Shown here: positions 4,696 through 6,750 of the stretch, in pieces
Layout: each line of letters starts with the position of its first letter
Numbering within the stretch: position 1 is the stretch's first letter
Source: a bacterium
GTDB lineage: Bacteria > SZUA-79 > Acidulodesulfobacterales > Acidulodesulfobacteraceae
Assembly: GCA_021784835.1 (NCBI GenBank)
Contig: JAJYHI010000149.1
Location: 1-6,750, forward strand
Direction of reading: 5' to 3'
Length of the DNA: 6,750 nucleotides
Program-made: the position numbers and the translations under genes
The notes under the pieces: generated by a model
What the model was told of the DNA's origin: nothing
Seen by the model: only the letters and a program-made list of their open reading frames with translations
Database searches by the model: none

Positions 4696-6189
4696 ATGAA
4701 AAATAAGTTGATTTATGTTATTTTTTTAGTTTTCATTATAACTATATTTACTTCATCAGCGCCAAAAAAATCTTATGGAATTCCGCCATTTGCCCAAAAG
4801 TACCACTTTACCTGCGCCGTATGTCATACCACTTTTCCGAACCTTAATCCGTTCGGAAGGGCGTTCTGGAGAAACGGTTTCAGACTGCCAGACACGAACG
4901 GGATGGCTGCGGATGCAACCCAAATCATCCAAGGATTGAGCCTTCCAAATCCATGGCCTATACCTCTTTCTATTGCTCCAACAATTAGCTACCAGCATTA
5001 CACTAATGAAAACGTTAATTCAAGCACGGACAGTTTTTCGGGGCTCGTGATGTTCGATGCGGGTGGCAATTTTAAACTCTATACCCCGTTTGCACAATCA
5101 TTATCGTTTTTTTCAATGAATAATATCCCGACCGGTGGAAATTTTACCGAGATTCAATTATGGGCATCTTTAAACGGACTTGGACACGGTTTCGGAGTTT
5201 CGTCCCATTTGCTTAACCTCAAAATAGGACAGGTAAATACGGCGGCGGCTTATTTTGACAAGCAGATACCGTTTTATCTTATTGCTCCCGGAGCAAATGC
5301 TACCGGCCCTGATTCAAATATTCAAGGATTAAATGTTGGTTACGATGGTGAGGGTGATAATTCGATTAATGCCATGATGGGAAGCGGCATTGAATTATAT
5401 GGAACGCCTGGTTATCATTTATGGTATAAACTCACCGTTACAAATGACGCTGGGATGCCGAATATGAAGACCCTTATGGCTTATCCTTCCGAGGCGGATA
5501 GCAATATCTCCGCCAAAAGTCAGGTATCTAACGCGATGGAATATTCCTATCAGCTCAAGGAATACTATCCGACTTCTATGGGGCAGTTAGAATTCGGCTA
5601 TTACGGCTCAATAATAGCCGAACCGATTTATGTATCTCCCATGAATAATATGAGCGGTGGTTCATGGACGAATCGAATCGTCGATAACGGTGTCGATATC
5701 GATATAGCTAACGATATATATGAGCTTGGTATTACATATATGGTGCAGAGCGATAACCATCCGTACGGAAATCCGTCGATGTCTCCAACAAACTTGACTT
5801 TAAACGGAACTGCGGTAGGCAATACGAATTCAAGCAACGGTTATTCGACCTTCGAAGTTTACGGGAGATACCTTTTCCCTCAGATTGGAAACGGTTTAAT
5901 GCTTTCGGCGGAATATGCGCAATATTCATGGACGCATAAAGACTTACAGGAGGGATTTAATCAGACCTTTGGAGGAGTTTCGACAAGCTGCCAGAGTAAT
6001 TCAGGACTTTATCAGCAAGGCGTTTATACCCCTAACAGCAGCAGTTGCTCCAACGAGGGCATTAAAGATAATTTAGACCTTCTTGCGGAGTATAGCCTTG
6101 CCTATAATGCGCATCTTTATTTAGAATACCTTATAACTAATGAATCGCAGGATGACACGATAGGAACTGGGCTTGCGTTCGGGTTCTAA
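4696..6189 (+). CDS. Cyc2-like monohaem cytochrome c fused to an outer-membrane beta-barrel (cytochrome-porin)
   Basis: A 497-residue protein starting at ATG 4696 with GAGG at 4684-4687. Residues 1-28 form a signal peptide ending near KKSYG. Directly after comes a single haem-binding motif C40-A-V-C43-H44 within FAQKYHFTCAVCHTTFPNL, followed by PFGRAFWRNGF. This F-x-x-x-x-x-x-x-C-x-x-C-H-T-x-F-P-x-L-x-x-F-G-R-x-F-x-x-N-G arrangement is the hallmark of Cyc2-type proteins. From about residue 95 to the end the sequence reads as beta-barrel strands and closes GLAFGF with a terminal Phe. The length agrees with Cyc2 (roughly 400-500 residues). Cyc2 in iron oxidisers takes electrons from Fe(II) at the cell surface into the periplasm. 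Many relatives with this fold lack a proven iron role, so Fe(II) oxidation is inference. Two late Cys, C432 and C451, lie in one predicted loop and may form a disulfide. No periplasmic electron acceptor is encoded nearby. Confidence 0.8.
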   Translation: MKNKLIYVIFLVFIITIFTSSAPKKSYGIPPFAQKYHFTCAVCHTTFPNLNPFGRAFWRNGFRLPDTNGMAADATQIIQGLSLPNPWPIPLSIAPTISYQHYTNENVNSSTDSFSGLVMFDAGGNFKLYTPFAQSLSFFSMNNIPTGGNFTEIQLWASLNGLGHGFGVSSHLLNLKIGQVNTAAAYFDKQIPFYLIAPGANATGPDSNIQGLNVGYDGEGDNSINAMMGSGIELYGTPGYHLWYKLTVTNDAGMPNMKTLMAYPSEADSNISAKSQVSNAMEYSYQLKEYYPTSMGQLEFGYYGSIIAEPIYVSPMNNMSGGSWTNRIVDNGVDIDIANDIYELGITYMVQSDNHPYGNPSMSPTNLTLNGTAVGNTNSSNGYSTFEVYGRYLFPQIGNGLMLSAEYAQYSWTHKDLQEGFNQTFGGVSTSCQSNSGLYQQGVYTPNSSSCSNEGIKDNLDLLAEYSLAYNAHLYLEYLITNESQDDTIGTGLAFGF

Positions 6190-6229
6190 TTTAAATGTGT
6201 TTATGCGTTATATTATTGAGGAATTTAAA

Positions 6230-6278
6230 TAACAATCAATGTAGCGGAGAATAAGATGCTCCGCTACATTGATTGTTA
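6230..6278. other. 20-bp perfect inverted repeat (strong hairpin) between the cytochrome and CopA genes
   Basis: TAACAATCAATGTAGCGGAG (6230-6249) is followed after a 9-nt loop by its exact reverse complement (6259-6278). The stem has no mismatch. It lies 41 nt after the cytochrome-porin stop and 44 nt before the ATPase start. It is not followed by a T run on the + strand, so a textbook intrinsic terminator does not fit. It may still stop or stabilise the upstream transcript, or be a dispersed palindromic repeat. It does not look like a MerR-type (CueR) operator, whose arms are shorter and closer together. Confidence 0.6.
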
Positions 6279-6322
6279 CCAAAAGATTATATAAAAACTT
6301 AATTATTTAAGGAGGAATATTT

Positions 6323-6750
6323 ATGAAAATTTCAAAGAATTCGGAATGCGAAGAATGTAAAGTTTCAGGGACGGCGGGCGGCGGGTTGGAAAAAAGCGCC
6401 GCATTCGCATATGCCGCTACTCTTTACACCTGTCCTATGCATCCGGAGGTGCGGCAGTCTGAGCCGGGAAACTGTCCGATATGCGGAATGGCTCTTGAAC
6501 CTGTCATTCCTGTTGCGGCAGCTAAAACGGAGTGGGTTTGCCCTATGCACCCGCAAATCGTCAGGGATGCTCCGGGAAACTGTCCGATATGCGGAATGGC
6601 GCTCGAACCGAGGGCGGGTTCTTTGGAAGAAGAAAAAAATCCAGAACTTATAAACATGACGAGGCGTTTCTGGGTCAGCGCGGTTCTGACGATTCCGCTT
6701 TTATTAATTGCCATGAGCGTATATGTTCCGGCAATATCTATTAGCAACCT
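6323..6750 (+). CDS. copA: N-terminus of a copper-transporting P-type ATPase with two Cys-rich heavy-metal-binding modules, 3' truncated by the window
   Basis: The frame starts at ATG 6323 with AAGGAGG at 6309-6315, 7 nt upstream, and stays open to the window end (142 codons seen). Residues 1-34 hold an extra C9-x-x-C12 pair and a Gly/Ala linker. Two copies of the short HMBD-type module follow: C37-P-M-H with C51-P-I-C54-G-M, and C73-P-M-H with C87-P-I-C90-G-M, 36 residues apart. After a charged linker comes [20 protein letters not shown], the typical entry into the first membrane helix of CopA/CopB ATPases. These pumps use ATP to export Cu(I) (or Ag(I)) across the inner membrane. The phosphorylation site and the CPx motif lie beyond the window, so metal specificity and integrity are not seen. 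It is more GC-rich at its start than the genes to its left. Confidence 0.88.
   Translation, partial: MKISKNSECEECKVSGTAGGGLEKSAAFAYAATLYTCPMHPEVRQSEPGNCPICGMALEPVIPVAAAKTEWVCPMHPQIVRDAPGNCPICGMALEPRAGSLEEEKNPELINMTRRFWVSAVLTIPLLLIAMSVYVPAISISN
6464..6600 (+). repeat. Internal duplication in the ATPase gene: two copies of the metal-binding module
   Basis: A 29-bp stretch starting CCGGGAAACTGTCCG is identical at 6464-6492 and 6572-6600, a 108-bp (36-codon) period. It covers the second Cys pair of each module. The flanking parts of the modules (6431-6463 against 6539-6571) differ more. Identity of synonymous positions over 29 bp suggests a recent duplication or gene conversion rather than two old domains. 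Confidence 0.85.

Noticed and set aside
4756..4998. Minus-strand frame opposite the cytochrome haem region
   Set aside because: The + strand reading has a signal peptide, CxxCH and barrel; the antisense frame has none of these and no ribosome binding site.
6411..6747. Several overlapping frames on both strands near the right end
   Set aside because: They are out of frame with the copper ATPase that starts at 6323, whose reading frame is fixed by the repeated Cys-rich modules and a perfect Shine-Dalgarno sequence.
1..6750. tRNA, rRNA, CRISPR or replication-origin sequences
   Set aside because: I saw no cloverleaf, rRNA-like stretch, spaced repeat array or DnaA-box cluster by eye.

Overview
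The window is an AT-rich bacterial segment with all recognisable genes on the + strand. Secreted and outer-membrane proteins dominate: Sec-type signal peptides, two beta-barrel proteins ending in Phe, and the end of an inner-membrane RND pump. This points to a Gram-negative host. Copper or heavy-metal handling brackets the window: an RND metal pump at the left edge, a CopA-type P-type ATPase at the right edge. Together with a Cyc2-like cytochrome-porin, this would suit a metal-rich, possibly acidic, iron-bearing habitat. The taxon cannot be fixed from the sequence.

Layout. 3-158: last 51 codons of a heavy-metal RND transporter. 199-693: a small Spy/CpxP-like periplasmic protein, probably in the same operon. 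708-740: two tandem copies of a 10-bp palindrome next to a consensus -35 box. 754-2098: a complete 1345-bp IS256-family insertion sequence with 27-bp inverted repeats, a perfect 8-bp target duplication, an intact DDE transposase and a hairpin over the transposase ribosome binding site. 2182-2991: a secreted protein with a Gln/Asn-rich decapeptide-repeat tail, followed by a good intrinsic terminator. 3106-3915: a MetA-pathway-type outer-membrane beta-barrel. 3916-4139: a non-coding stretch with dyads and a TATAAT box. 4140-4565: a small membrane protein, tentatively DUF2946-like. 4696-6189: a monohaem cytochrome fused to an outer-membrane barrel (Cyc2-like). 6230-6278: a 20-bp perfect-stem hairpin. 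6323 to the window end: the N-terminus of a copper P-type ATPase with two Cys-rich metal-binding modules.

How it may work together (inference). The RND pump, the Spy-like protein and the CopA-type ATPase would detoxify copper or related metals across both membranes. The Cyc2-like protein would take electrons from an extracellular donor, classically Fe(II). The Gln/Asn-repeat protein is of unknown function.

The most striking observation is where the IS256-type element sits. It split a consensus promoter (TTGACA, 16 nt, TATAAT) upstream of the Gln/Asn-repeat gene. Its own right end carries an outward TTGACA that lies exactly 16 nt from the same TATAAT. The insertion therefore rebuilt a perfect promoter while detaching it from the palindromic, operator-like repeats on the other side.
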